From JADZAI01 sp047602465 (GTDB lineage Bacteria; Pseudomonadota; Alphaproteobacteria; Micropepsales; Micropepsaceae): DNA of 64,000 nt. The stretch lies in assembly GCA_047602465.1 (NCBI GenBank), contig JASGHF010000001.1, forward strand, positions 1,798,001-1,862,000, read 5' to 3'. The notes under the pieces were generated by a model. The model made no database searches. It had not been told where the DNA came from and saw nothing but the letters and a program-made list of their open reading frames with translations. Shown here piece by piece: positions 52,538-61,673 of the stretch. The position numbers and the translations under genes are program-made. The first letter of the stretch is position 1, and every line of letters begins with the position of its first letter.

Positions 52538-54967
52538 ATGTCCGAAGAAGCCCCAGACCAGACCCCCGAGGAAGAATACGGCGCGGGCTCGATCCGCGTG
52601 CTGAAAGGCCTCGACGCCGTGCGCAAGCGGCCGGGCATGTATATCGGCGACACCGATGACGGCACCGGCCTGCATCACATGGTGTACGAGGTCGTCGACA
52701 ACGCGATCGACGAAGTGCTGGCCGGCCATGCCGACCGGGTGCTGGTGACGCTGAACCCCGACGGGTCCTGCACCGTGCGCGACAACGGGCGCGGCATTCC
52801 GGTGGACATCCACAAGGAAGAGGGCGTGTCGGCGGCCGAGGTCATCATGACCCAGCTGCATGCGGGCGGTAAGTTCGACCAGAATAGCTACAAGGTTTCC
52901 GGCGGCCTGCACGGCGTGGGCGTATCGGTGGTGAACGCGCTGAGCGAGTTCCTGGACCTGCGCATCTGGCGCGGCGGCACCGAGCATACGATGCGCTTCC
53001 GCCATGGCGACGCCGAAGCGCCGCTGCGCATCGTCGGGCCGGCGCCCGGCGAGAAGGGCACGGAAGTCACCTTCCTGCCTTCGGGGCAGACCTTCACCAA
53101 GACGGAGTTCTCGTTCGAGACGCTGGAGCATCGCCTGCGCGAACTCGCGTTCCTGAATTCCGGCGTCTCCATCACGCTGACCGATGCGCGCCACGTGGAG
53201 AAGCGCGAGACGCATTTCCAGTACGAGGGCGGCCTGAAGGAGATGGTGCGCTATCTCGACCGCACCAAGAAGCCGCTGATCCCCGATCCGATGACCGCCA
53301 GCGCCGAGCGCGAGGGCATCACGGTGGAATTCGCGCTGTGGTGGAACGACAGCTACCACGAGAGCATGCACTGCTTCACCAACAACATCCCGCAGCGCGA
53401 CGGCGGCACGCACCTTGCCGGTTTCCGCGCGGCGCTGACGCGCATCGTCAACGGCTATGCGAACGACAGCGGCATCGCGAAGAAGGAAAAGGTGACGCTG
53501 ACCGGCGACGATGCGCGCGAGGGGCTGACCTGCGTGCTGTCGGTGAAGGTGCCGGACCCGAAATTCTCCAGCCAGACGAAAGACAAACTCGTCTCGTCGG
53601 AAGTCCGCCCGGTGGTGGAACAGATGGTGGGCGACAAGCTGTCGGCGTGGTTTGAGGAAAACCCGTCGGAAGCGCGCGCCATCGTGACCAAGGTGGTGGA
53701 AGCCGCCGCGGCGCGCGAGGCGGCCCGCAAGGCGCGCGAGCTGACCCGCCGCAAGGGCGCGTTCGACAGCGCATCCCTGCCCGGCAAGCTGCACGATTGC
53801 CGCGAGCGCGATCCGGCGAAATCGGAAATCTTCATCGTCGAGGGCGACAGCGCCGGCGGCTCGGCCAAAGGCGGCCGCGACAGCCAGAACCAGGCGATCC
53901 TGCCCCTGCGCGGCAAGATTTTGAACGTGGAGCGCGCCCGCTTCGACAAGATGCTGGGGTCGGAGCAGATCGCGACGCTGATCTCGGCGCTCGGCACCGG
54001 CATCGGGCGCGAGGAGTTCAACGTCGACAAGCTGCGCTATCACAAGATCATCATCATGACCGACGCCGATGTCGACGGTGCCCATATCCGCACGCTGCTG
54101 CTGACATTCTTCTACCGGCAGATGCCGGAGCTGATCGATCGCGGGCATATCTTCATCGCCCAGCCGCCGCTCTACAAGGTGGAGCGCGGCAAGTCGTTCC
54201 GCTACCTCAAGGATCAGCGCGAATACGACGCCTATATCCTGGAAGAAGGATCGCGCGGCGCGACCTTGACGCTGAAGAACGGCGAACAGATCGCGGGCGA
54301 GGAACTGTCGGAGCTGATCGCCCGGGCGCGCGAGGCGAAGGCGGCCATCGATACGCTGTCGCACCGCTATCCGGCCTTCGTGCTGGAGCAGGCGGCGATC
54401 GGCGGCGCGCTGAACGCCGAATTGCTGCGCGATCCGGCGCAGGCCGGCGAGATCGCCGCCTATATCGCGCGCCGTCTCGATGCGCTGGCCGACGAATACG
54501 AGAAGGGCTGGAGCGGCGTCGCGACCGACGATGGCGGCCTGACCTTCACGCGCGAGCTGCGCGGCGTGACCGAGGCCGTCGCGATCGACGGCGCGCTGAT
54601 CGCCAGCGCCGAAGCGCGCAAGCTGGACCGCCTGGCCGCCGAACTGCAGCGCGCCTATGGCACCGGCGGCGCGCTGAAGCGCGGGGCGGATTCAACGCAT
54701 GTGCTTGGTCCTCTGTCCTTGCTGGAGACGATCATCCGCTGGGGCGAGAAGGGCGTGCAGGTCTTCCGCTACAAGGGCCTTGGCGAGATGAACGCCGAAC
54801 AGCTGTGGGAGACGACGCTGGACGCCAATGCGCGCTCGCTGCTGCAGGTGAAGGTCGGCCATGCCGACGCGGCGGACGATCTGTTCGTCAAGCTGATGGG
54901 CGACGTGGTGGAGCCGCGCCGCGCCTTCATCCAGGAGAACGCCCTGTCGGCCGAAGTCGACGCCTGA
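52538..54967 (+). CDS. gyrB: DNA gyrase subunit B
   Basis: 809 residues. GHKL ATPase (YEVVDNAIDEV, DNGRGIPVD, GGLHGVGVSVVNALSE), transducer, Toprim (EGDSAGGSAKGGRDSQNQA, TDADVDGAHIRTLLLTFFYR) and the GyrA-binding end (YKGLGEMNAEQLWETTLD). Start at ATG 52538. Introduces negative supercoils with GyrA. Confidence 0.97.
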   Translation: MSEEAPDQTPEEEYGAGSIRVLKGLDAVRKRPGMYIGDTDDGTGLHHMVYEVVDNAIDEVLAGHADRVLVTLNPDGSCTVRDNGRGIPVDIHKEEGVSAAEVIMTQLHAGGKFDQNSYKVSGGLHGVGVSVVNALSEFLDLRIWRGGTEHTMRFRHGDAEAPLRIVGPAPGEKGTEVTFLPSGQTFTKTEFSFETLEHRLRELAFLNSGVSITLTDARHVEKRETHFQYEGGLKEMVRYLDRTKKPLIPDPMTASAEREGITVEFALWWNDSYHESMHCFTNNIPQRDGGTHLAGFRAALTRIVNGYANDSGIAKKEKVTLTGDDAREGLTCVLSVKVPDPKFSSQTKDKLVSSEVRPVVEQMVGDKLSAWFEENPSEARAIVTKVVEAAAAREAARKARELTRRKGAFDSASLPGKLHDCRERDPAKSEIFIVEGDSAGGSAKGGRDSQNQAILPLRGKILNVERARFDKMLGSEQIATLISALGTGIGREEFNVDKLRYHKIIIMTDADVDGAHIRTLLLTFFYRQMPELIDRGHIFIAQPPLYKVERGKSFRYLKDQREYDAYILEEGSRGATLTLKNGEQIAGEELSELIARAREAKAAIDTLSHRYPAFVLEQAAIGGALNAELLRDPAQAGEIAAYIARRLDALADEYEKGWSGVATDDGGLTFTRELRGVTEAVAIDGALIASAEARKLDRLAAELQRAYGTGGALKRGADSTHVLGPLSLLETIIRWGEKGVQVFRYKGLGEMNAEQLWETTLDANARSLLQVKVGHADAADDLFVKLMGDVVEPRRAFIQENALSAEVDA

Positions 54968-54978
54968 TCGCCGGCAAA

Positions 54979-55010
54979 GAAAAAGGCGCCCGGTGAAGGC
55001 CGGACGCCTT
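54979..55010 (+). terminator. Terminator after gyrB
   Basis: AAGGCGCCCGG and CCGGACGCCTT arms around tgaagg; the A-run upstream makes it usable from the opposite gene too. Confidence 0.65.
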
Positions 55011-55062
55011 GAAGTGATGCTTGGTGGTGGTGCTACTCGAACGGGTACTCAACTCAAATCGT

Positions 55063-55458
55063 TCAGCGGCGGAGGACCGGCGCGGCCTCGGCGGGCGCTT
55101 CGGCCTTGGCTTTCGACTTCGGCGCCGTGCCGACCATCTTCAGCGCGATGTCGCGCGTCGCGTCGGCGAGAAGCATGTTCGGGTTGCTGCGGCAGGCGCT
55201 GTAGAGCGCATCGGCGAGCTGGGCGTCGTTGCGGCCGGCGGTGACGTCGGTGACTTCCGGCAGCGCCTGGTTCAGCGCCGTCATGTAGCCCTGCATCCAG
55301 ACGCCGACGATCTGCGTCACCTCGACCGGGGCGGCGGTGTAGTCCGCGCAGGTGTTGGCGCCGAGACCGATCACCGAATAGTTGCCCTTGGCGTCGGCGG
55401 CCGAAGCGGCGCCCGCGAGGGTGAGGGCGAAGGCGGCGGCGGCGAGGATCGTCTTCAT
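55063..55458 (-). CDS. Small secreted Cys/Ala-rich protein
   Basis: 131 residues with signal peptide MKTILAAAAFALTLAGAASA. The mature domain (GLGANTCADYTAAPVEVTQI, GVWMQGYMTALNQALPEV, LADALYSACRSNPNMLL) has two cysteines spaced as in HdeA/Rap1a-like small periplasmic domains. Function unknown. Converges on gyrB. Confidence 0.72.
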   Translation of the reverse strand: MKTILAAAAFALTLAGAASAADAKGNYSVIGLGANTCADYTAAPVEVTQIVGVWMQGYMTALNQALPEVTDVTAGRNDAQLADALYSACRSNPNMLLADATRDIALKMVGTAPKSKAKAEAPAEAAPVLRR

Positions 55459-55639
55459 CGGTCTTTTCCTGTTCTAAGGCCGGCGCATCGTTCCGCGCCG
55501 TCTTGCCGCCACAGATTTCAAGCATCGTGCCAGACGCGGGATGGCGGAAACCCCAGCGTTTCCGGGGCGTTCAGCCGTCATTAAGCGTCCCGGGGGTAGG
55601 AAACAGGGTGACTGAAAGCTTAATTCTGCGGACCGGCCC

Positions 55640-57760
55640 ATGAGACCGTCCCAACGCGGGACGCCCCCCCATCGCGGGACGCCCCGGCGGGGCAGGAAGC
55701 CCGCGCCCCAGCGCAAGCGTCGCCGCAGCGGCCTGTGGGGCTTTTTCAAATTCATCGCGGTCAGCGCGGTCATCGGCGGCTTCGCGCTCGCCATGCTGGT
55801 CGCCTATTACGCCTCCGGCCTGCCGGACACCGACAAATTGTTCGGGGTGCAGGGCACGCCCTCCATCACCGTCCTCGATGCGAGCGGCCGGGTGATCGCG
55901 GCGCGCGGGGCGGGCGTCGGCGAGATCGTGCCGGTCGCCGAGATGCCGCCGCATCTGCCGCAGGCGGTGATGGCGATCGAGGACCGCCGCTTCTACGACC
56001 ATTGGGGCATCGACCCGATGGGCCTGCTGCGCGCGCTGTTCGCGAATGTGGAGGCCGGCCGCGTGGTTCAGGGCGGCTCCACCATAACCCAGCAGCTCGC
56101 CAAGAACCTGTTCCTGACGCCGGAGCGCACCTTCGAGCGCAAGATGGAGGAGGCCATCCTCGCCGTCTGGCTGGAGATGAAATTCTCCAAGGACGAGATC
56201 CTGACGCTGTATCTGAACCGCGTCTATTTCGGCGCCGGCACCTATGGCGTCGAAGCCGCCGCGCGGCGCTATTTCAACAAGAGCGCGCGCGACGTGACGC
56301 TGAAAGAGGCGGCGATCCTGGCCGGTCTGCTGAAGGCCCCCTCGCGCCTCGCGCCGACCGAAAACGCCGAAGCCGCCGAGGAACGCGCGCAGCTGGTCCT
56401 CAACGCGATGGTCGAGGCCGGCTTCATCACGCAGCAGGAACGGGCCGAGGCCGGCACGGCGCGCACCAAGGTGGCGGTGACGAAATCATCGCCCGGCGCG
56501 GACTATTTCGCCGACTGGGTGCTGGAACAGGCGCCCTCCTTCATCGGCGGCGCGCCGGAGGGCGATATCGTCATCGAGACGACGCTGGACCTGCCGATGC
56601 AGCGCGCGGCGGAATCGGCCGTGGCGACCGCGCTGGAGAAGAGCGGCGAGAAGCTGAAGATCGGCCAGGCGGCGCTCGTGGCGCTGTCGCCGGACGGCGC
56701 GGTGCTGGCGATGGTGGGCGGTCGCTCCTATGCCGAGAGTCAGTTCAACCGCGCAACGCAGGCGAAGCGTCCGCCCGGATCATCGTTCAAGCCGTTCGTG
56801 TTCCTCGCCGCGCTGGAGGCCGGCTATACGCCGCAGAGCCTGGTGCTGGATGCGCCGATCAAGCTGAAGGGCTGGTCGCCCGGCAACTACAAACACAAAT
56901 ATCTGGGCGAGGTGTCGCTGACCGAGGCGCTGGCGCGCTCGCTGAACTCCGCCGCCGTGCGCCTGATCGTCGATGTGGGGCCGGAGGCGGTGGCGTCGGT
57001 CGCCAGGCGTCTGGGCATCCTGTCGCATCTGCAGGCGCAGCCCTCGCTGGCGCTCGGCACATCGGAAGTGAATTTGCTGGAGCTGACAGGCGCCTATGCG
57101 CCGTTCGCCAATGGCGGCTATTCCGCCATGCCGCACGGCATCACCAAGATCCGCACGCGCGAGGGGCGCACGCTGTATGAGCGGCAGGGTTCGGGACGGT
57201 TCGATGCCGTGCCGCCCGTCTTCGCCAGCGAAATGACTTATATGATGCGCGAGACGGTGCGCATGGGCACCGCCAAGCGCGCGACGCTGGCCGACCGCGA
57301 TGCGGCGGGCAAGACCGGCACCGGACAGGCGTTCCGCGATGCCTGGTTCGTCGGCTACACGCGCGACATGGTGGCGGGCGTGTGGGTCGGCAATGACGAC
57401 AACGCCGCCATGAAGGACGTGACGGGCGGCAGCGTGCCGGCCGATATCTGGGCCGCCTTCATGAATGCGGTGAAGGACCAGTACGAGCCGGGGCCGCTGA
57501 TCGCGCTGGAAAGCAATCCGGCGATGGATGTCGCGGCGGGGGCCGGCTGGTACGAGGAGCCGGGCGATGGCGGCGCGCCGATGGAAGGCGAGGACGGCAC
57601 GGGCGGCTATGCCGAGGTGCCGCCCGACGCCACGGGCGCAACGCCGCTGGACGGCGCGCCGATGATCGGCGAGGACGACGCCCAAGCCTTCGACAGGATG
57701 TTCGAGGAGAATTTCGGCGAGCCGACGCCGGAGCCGCGCCAGGCCCGCACCGGCGAATAG
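55640..57760 (+). CDS. Penicillin-binding protein 1A family (bifunctional transglycosylase/transpeptidase)
   Basis: 706 residues. Basic N-tail, one membrane helix (FKFIAVSAVIGGFALAMLVA), GT51 domain (EDRRFYDHWGIDPMG, QGGSTITQQLAKNLFL) and transpeptidase domain (PPGSSFKPFVF with S-x-x-K, SLNSAA, KTGTGQ). C-terminus has an acidic, Gly/Pro-rich tail. Polymerises and cross-links peptidoglycan at the inner membrane. The N-terminal RGTPPHRGTPRRGRKPA is a small tandem repeat. Confidence 0.94.
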   Translation: MRPSQRGTPPHRGTPRRGRKPAPQRKRRRSGLWGFFKFIAVSAVIGGFALAMLVAYYASGLPDTDKLFGVQGTPSITVLDASGRVIAARGAGVGEIVPVAEMPPHLPQAVMAIEDRRFYDHWGIDPMGLLRALFANVEAGRVVQGGSTITQQLAKNLFLTPERTFERKMEEAILAVWLEMKFSKDEILTLYLNRVYFGAGTYGVEAAARRYFNKSARDVTLKEAAILAGLLKAPSRLAPTENAEAAEERAQLVLNAMVEAGFITQQERAEAGTARTKVAVTKSSPGADYFADWVLEQAPSFIGGAPEGDIVIETTLDLPMQRAAESAVATALEKSGEKLKIGQAALVALSPDGAVLAMVGGRSYAESQFNRATQAKRPPGSSFKPFVFLAALEAGYTPQSLVLDAPIKLKGWSPGNYKHKYLGEVSLTEALARSLNSAAVRLIVDVGPEAVASVARRLGILSHLQAQPSLALGTSEVNLLELTGAYAPFANGGYSAMPHGITKIRTREGRTLYERQGSGRFDAVPPVFASEMTYMMRETVRMGTAKRATLADRDAAGKTGTGQAFRDAWFVGYTRDMVAGVWVGNDDNAAMKDVTGGSVPADIWAAFMNAVKDQYEPGPLIALESNPAMDVAAGAGWYEEPGDGGAPMEGEDGTGGYAEVPPDATGATPLDGAPMIGEDDAQAFDRMFEENFGEPTPEPRQARTGE

Positions 57761-57761
57761 C

Positions 57762-58664
57762 TCAAGACGACCAGCTGCGCGTATAGGCGCGCATTTCGCG
57801 CGCGAGGTGATCGAACACCGTCTTCATGCGCGGCACGCGCTTCAGATCGCCGTGCATGACGACCCAGGTGCCGAGCGTGAAGGCGATCTCGCGTTCCAGC
57901 ACCGGCACAAGGTCGCCGTCGCGCTTCGCTATGGGCTTCTGGCAGACGCCCAGACCGAACCCGGCGCGCAGGGCCGCCAGCGAGGCGAGTTCATGGTCGA
58001 CCCGCAGCGCGAACATGGCGCGGTCCAGCTTCAGCGCGCGCGAGGCGCTGTCGATGAAGGGGTTGGTCCGGTCGAAACCGATGACCGCGTGGTTCGCAAG
58101 ATCGGCCATCGTCGCGGGCAGGCCGTGCCGCGCCGCGTAGCTGCGATGCGCGAACAGGCCGAGCTTCACCGTGCCGGTCTTCACCGCCAGCAGCGCGCCC
58201 TGTTCCGGCTGCACCATGCGGACGGCGATATCGCTGTCGCGGCGGAGCAGATCCTCGCTGCGGATCGAGAGCGACAATTCGAACGACAGGCCGGGATGGC
58301 GTGCCCTGAGCGGTGCGAGAATGCCGGGCAGCACTTCGGCCCCCACCGTCTCGCTGGCCGCGATGCGGACAGTGCCGGAGACCGCGTCGGCTTTCGCAGT
58401 CGTCGCCGCCCAGCGCGCGGCCTCCGCGCCGGCATGCATCGCCTCGATATGGGGCAGCATCTCGCGCGCCGCTTCGGTCGGCAGCAGGCCGCGCGGGTGG
58501 CGCGTGAAAAGCGCGATGCCGCCAAGGCGCTGCTCCAGCGCCTCGATGTGGCGGCCGAGCGTCGGCTGGCTGAGCGTCAGCGCCGCCGCCGCGCCCGACA
58601 GCGAGCCTTCGCGCATCACCGCGAGGAAGGAGCGATAGAGCGTCCAGAGATCGCCGTCTGACAT
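57762..58664 (-). CDS. LysR-type transcriptional regulator
   Basis: 300 residues. HTH: SFLAVMREGSLSGAAAALTL, SQPTLGRHIEALEQRLGG; C-terminal periplasmic-binding-like effector domain. Divergently transcribed from the epimerase-like gene, the usual LysR-target arrangement. Its 3' end is 1 bp from the PBP1A gene end (tail to tail). Confidence 0.92.
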   Translation of the reverse strand: MSDGDLWTLYRSFLAVMREGSLSGAAAALTLSQPTLGRHIEALEQRLGGIALFTRHPRGLLPTEAAREMLPHIEAMHAGAEAARWAATTAKADAVSGTVRIAASETVGAEVLPGILAPLRARHPGLSFELSLSIRSEDLLRRDSDIAVRMVQPEQGALLAVKTGTVKLGLFAHRSYAARHGLPATMADLANHAVIGFDRTNPFIDSASRALKLDRAMFALRVDHELASLAALRAGFGLGVCQKPIAKRDGDLVPVLEREIAFTLGTWVVMHGDLKRVPRMKTVFDHLAREMRAYTRSWSS

Positions 58665-58676
58665 TCATGGATGAAT
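58663..58676. promoter_or_regulatory. Candidate LysR operator in the divergent spacer
   Basis: ATTCATGGATGAAT is a perfect 6 bp inverted repeat with a 2-base centre, overlapping the LysR start codon, with the T-N-A style of LysR sites. Likely autoregulation and control of the epimerase gene at 58754. Confidence 0.5.
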
Positions 58677-58753
58677 ATCACAGATGCGATTTCATGCAAT
58701 TTCGGATGCCAGGGCCGGGGCGTAGCTTGCCGTCGCTTTCAGGAGACGGTGCG

Positions 58754-59722
58754 ATGAACGACACGGCAAACGGCAGGACGGCGCTGGTGATCGGCGCGAC
58801 AGGCGGCGTCGGCGGCGCGGCGGCGGCGGCGCTGGCGAAGCGCGGCTGGCGGGTGGTGGCGCTGAACCGCGATCCGGACGCTGCGGCCGCCCGCCACGCA
58901 GGCAGCGGTTTTGTCTGGGTTCAGGGCGATGCGATGGACCCGGCCGATGTCGCGCGGGCGGCCAGCGGCGCCTCCGTGATCTTTCACGGCGCGAACCCGC
59001 CCGGCTATCGCAACTGGAAGGGTCTCGTCCTGCCGATGCTGGACTCCAGCCTCGCAGCGGCGCGGGCAGGCGGCGCGCGGCTGGTGCTGCCCGGCACGGT
59101 CTATAATTACGGCCCCGATGCCGGCGAGGTCGTCGCCGAGGACGCGCCGCAGAACCCGGCGACCCGCAAGGGCGCGATCCGCGTGGAGATGGAGCGCCGG
59201 ATCGAGACGAGCGGCGTGAAGGCGCTGATCGTCCGCGCCGGGGATTTCTTCGCGCCATCAGCTGGCAATAACTGGTTCGCGCAAGGTCTGGTGACGCCGG
59301 GCAGGCGGCTGACCGCCCTCCGCTATCCCGGCGATCCATCCATCGGGCATCAATGGGCCTATCTCCCCGATCTGGGCGAGACTTTCGCCGCGCTTCTGGC
59401 GCGCGAGGATGAACTGCCCCTCTTCGCCCGCTTTCATTTCGGCGGTCACTGGCTGAAGCCCGGCGGCGAGATGGCCGAGGCGATCCGGCGCGTGGCGGGA
59501 CGCCGCGATCTCCCCATCCGCAGCCTGCCCTGGTGGCTGCTGCGGCTGATCGCGCCGTTCAACGAGACGCTGCGCGAGATGATGGAGATGCGCTATCTCT
59601 GGCGGCGGCCATTGCGGCTCGCCAATGAACGGCTGACGGAATTTCTCGGCCGCGAGCCGCACACGACGCTCGACGACGCGGTGCGGGCGACGCTGGCGGG
59701 TCTGAAGATCCCGCTGGAGTGA
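58754..59722 (+). CDS. NAD-dependent epimerase/dehydratase-like SDR protein
   Basis: 322 residues from ATG at 58754. Rossmann start ALVIGATGGVGGAAAAALAK, IFHGANPPGYRNWKGL, and YNYGPDAGEVVAED. SDR-type NAD(P)-binding enzyme with a hydrophobic-aromatic substrate pocket; exact reaction unknown. Probably the target of the divergent LysR regulator. Confidence 0.82.
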   Translation: MNDTANGRTALVIGATGGVGGAAAAALAKRGWRVVALNRDPDAAAARHAGSGFVWVQGDAMDPADVARAASGASVIFHGANPPGYRNWKGLVLPMLDSSLAAARAGGARLVLPGTVYNYGPDAGEVVAEDAPQNPATRKGAIRVEMERRIETSGVKALIVRAGDFFAPSAGNNWFAQGLVTPGRRLTALRYPGDPSIGHQWAYLPDLGETFAALLAREDELPLFARFHFGGHWLKPGGEMAEAIRRVAGRRDLPIRSLPWWLLRLIAPFNETLREMMEMRYLWRRPLRLANERLTEFLGREPHTTLDDAVRATLAGLKIPLE

Positions 59723-59729
59723 CGCGGGC

Positions 59730-60077
59730 CTACAGGCCGGCGCAACTCTTTTCGGCGGCGGTGGCGGCGGTGTTGGCGGCCTGCAGCGCCTCGCCCAGTT
59801 CCTTGCCCTTCACGCCGTGCTTCTCCTTCAGCGACTTGATGATCTTCACCTCGTCGCGCTCGCCGCTTTCCAGCACGCGCAGATAGTCAGTGTAGATCGC
59901 CAGCTGCTTGGGCGTCACGGCCGCCGCGAGCGCGTCGGTCAGACAGGCGCAATAGCTCGTCGAATTGCCGCTGCCGACGCAGTAGCCGAGGAAATCGACC
60001 GTCGGGTCGCTCTCCTGCGCGCGGGCGGGCGCGGCGAGGACCAGCGCGGCGAAGGCGGCGGCGGCAAGGAACTTCAT
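59730..60077 (-). CDS. Small secreted protein, unknown
   Basis: 115 residues with signal peptide MKFLAAAAFAALVLAAPARA. Mature part has four cysteines (YCVGSGNSTSYCACLTDAL, ending KSCAGL) resembling small Cys-stabilised helical proteins. Function unknown. Converges on the epimerase gene. Confidence 0.7.
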   Translation of the reverse strand: MKFLAAAAFAALVLAAPARAQESDPTVDFLGYCVGSGNSTSYCACLTDALAAAVTPKQLAIYTDYLRVLESGERDEVKIIKSLKEKHGVKGKELGEALQAANTAATAAEKSCAGL

Positions 60078-60159
60078 GGACTGTCAGGCTCCGGCAAATC
60101 GGCGTCGGGCGTGAGATAAGCTGCGCCGCCGTGAACGGTCAATGAATGGCTGAAGGCCC

Positions 60160-60885
60160 TTAAAGGGCGACCTCGACCGCGTGGCCGGACCCCAGATCGC
60201 CGTAGCGATGCAGGGCCGAGCCGTGTTCACGCAGCCAGTCCTGCGCGGCGGTGGAATCGCCGACCAGCCGCTCGACATGACGCCAGAAGCGCGGGCCGTG
60301 GTTCATTTCGCGCAGATGCGCGACCTCGTGCGCGGCGACATAGTCGAGCACGAAGGGCGGGGCCATCACGAGCCGCCACGAGAACGACAGCGAGCCGTTC
60401 GACGAACATGAACCCCAGCGGCTGGCGCCATCGCGGATGGTGAGGCGGCGCACCTTCACGCCCAGCTGCTCGGCGTAGAACTCGACCTTGCGGGTCAGGT
60501 GGAAGCGCGCCTGGCGCTTGAACCAGTCCTCGACGCGGCGATTGAGGAATTCGAGGCCGCCCGAAACGCGGATAGTGGGCCGATAGGCTTCCTGGTCGAT
60601 CACCACCAGACCGCGCCTTGAGCCGGACCAGCGGATGACATGATCGACGCCGCGATACGGCAGCACCGCGCCGGGTTCGAAGGGCACGGGCTTGGGGATG
60701 CGGGCGAGGCGTTCGGCGATCCAGTCGCGTTCCGACCTGGCGAAGTCGAGCGCCGGATTCACGGCGCGCGACGACGGCGCGATCACCGACACCGCGCCGG
60801 TGGAGGGATGCACCTTCACGATGATGCGGCGCGCCCGCGGATTCACGCGCACCGTCAGCGGCACGGGCTGGCCGGCGATCCGCAT
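60160..60885 (-). CDS. YgjP-like (SprT/M48) metallopeptidase
   Basis: 241 residues from ATG at 60885; upstream in-frame codons to 60999 are Ser/Asp-rich and not family-like. N-terminal PVPLTVRVNPRARRIIVKV, RWGSCSSNGSLSFSW, and zinc motif AAHEVAHLREMNHGPRFW (HExxH...H). Typical of the DUF45/YgjP family, thought to process or quality-control proteins. Located divergently from sufE. Confidence 0.87.
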   Translation of the reverse strand: MRIAGQPVPLTVRVNPRARRIIVKVHPSTGAVSVIAPSSRAVNPALDFARSERDWIAERLARIPKPVPFEPGAVLPYRGVDHVIRWSGSRRGLVVIDQEAYRPTIRVSGGLEFLNRRVEDWFKRQARFHLTRKVEFYAEQLGVKVRRLTIRDGASRWGSCSSNGSLSFSWRLVMAPPFVLDYVAAHEVAHLREMNHGPRFWRHVERLVGDSTAAQDWLREHGSALHRYGDLGSGHAVEVAL

Positions 60886-61160
60886 GAGGTTCTTGTAGGT
60901 CGCGCGCGCCACGGCTGAGGTACCCCCGAAGTCGTCGTTGGAGGCATCTGACCATGGGCGGGAGGCAGGGGCCAGAACCAATCCAAGACTGCGACACACA
61001 ATCCGCGTGATCGGTCCGGGGCGGGCCTATGCCCACAAAAATCCTTTTCATTTCAATGACATGCGTAATTTACGCAGGCGATGCAACCATCTCCGAAAGC
61101 GCTCGCTCAGGTTGCATCGCGGGTCCGGAAGGCCAACCTGGGCGATGCGCCCTAGCCCTA

Positions 61161-61180
61161 GTAGTTAACGTATACGTAAA
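61161..61180. promoter_or_regulatory. Palindrome in the sufE promoter region, possible CtrA-like half-site
   Basis: TTAACGTATACGTAAA at 61165-61180 contains the perfect 10 bp palindrome ACGTATACGT; the TTAA-N7-GTAA spacing approaches the CtrA consensus TTAA-N7-TTAA. The 360 bp between 60886 and 61244 is otherwise empty of genes. Confidence 0.35.
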
Positions 61181-61244
61181 GCACCAGCGCCCGGTCGAAT
61201 CAGGGCGCTGGACCCCACCCGTCCGGCCCCCTAAATCCGGCTTC

Positions 61245-61670
61245 ATGACCGCAGCCGCCCCCAGCATCGCCGAGGCGCAGACCGCCCTCGCCGAGGAGTT
61301 CCAGCTCTTCGACGACTGGATGGACCGCTATCAGCTGCTGATCGATCTGGGGCGGGCGCTCGACGCGCTGCCGGAGGCGGAACGCAGCGACGAGATGAAG
61401 GTGCCGGGCTGCCAGAGCCAGGTCTGGCTGAAGAGTTCGTTCGACGGCCGGCTGATGCATTTCCGCGCCGCGTCCGATGCGATCATCACGTCCGGCCTCA
61501 TCGCGCTGCTACTGAAAGTCTATGACGGCCGCACGCCGCAGGAGATCCTTGGCGCGCCCTTCACGCTCGCCGGCGAGATCGGCCTGCAGACGCATCTGTC
61601 GCCCAGCCGCGCCAACGGCTTCGCCAACATGGTGAAGCGCATCGCCGAAGAGGCGGCGAAGAACGCCTGA
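61245..61670 (+). CDS. sufE: SufE family cysteine desulfurase sulfur acceptor
   Basis: 141 residues from ATG at 61245. Pattern: EEFQLFDDWMDRYQLLIDLG, VPGCQSQVWLK with the sulfur-accepting cysteine, LSPSRANGFANMVKRI. Works with SufS in Fe-S cluster assembly. Upstream in-frame codons to 61029 are not family-like. No other suf genes in the window. Confidence 0.93.
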   Translation: MTAAAPSIAEAQTALAEEFQLFDDWMDRYQLLIDLGRALDALPEAERSDEMKVPGCQSQVWLKSSFDGRLMHFRAASDAIITSGLIALLLKVYDGRTPQEILGAPFTLAGEIGLQTHLSPSRANGFANMVKRIAEEAAKNA

Positions 61671-61673
61671 GGC

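Noticed and set aside
52295..54364. 689-codon minus-strand frame across gyrB
   Set aside because: Antisense to gyrB, no recognisable domain.
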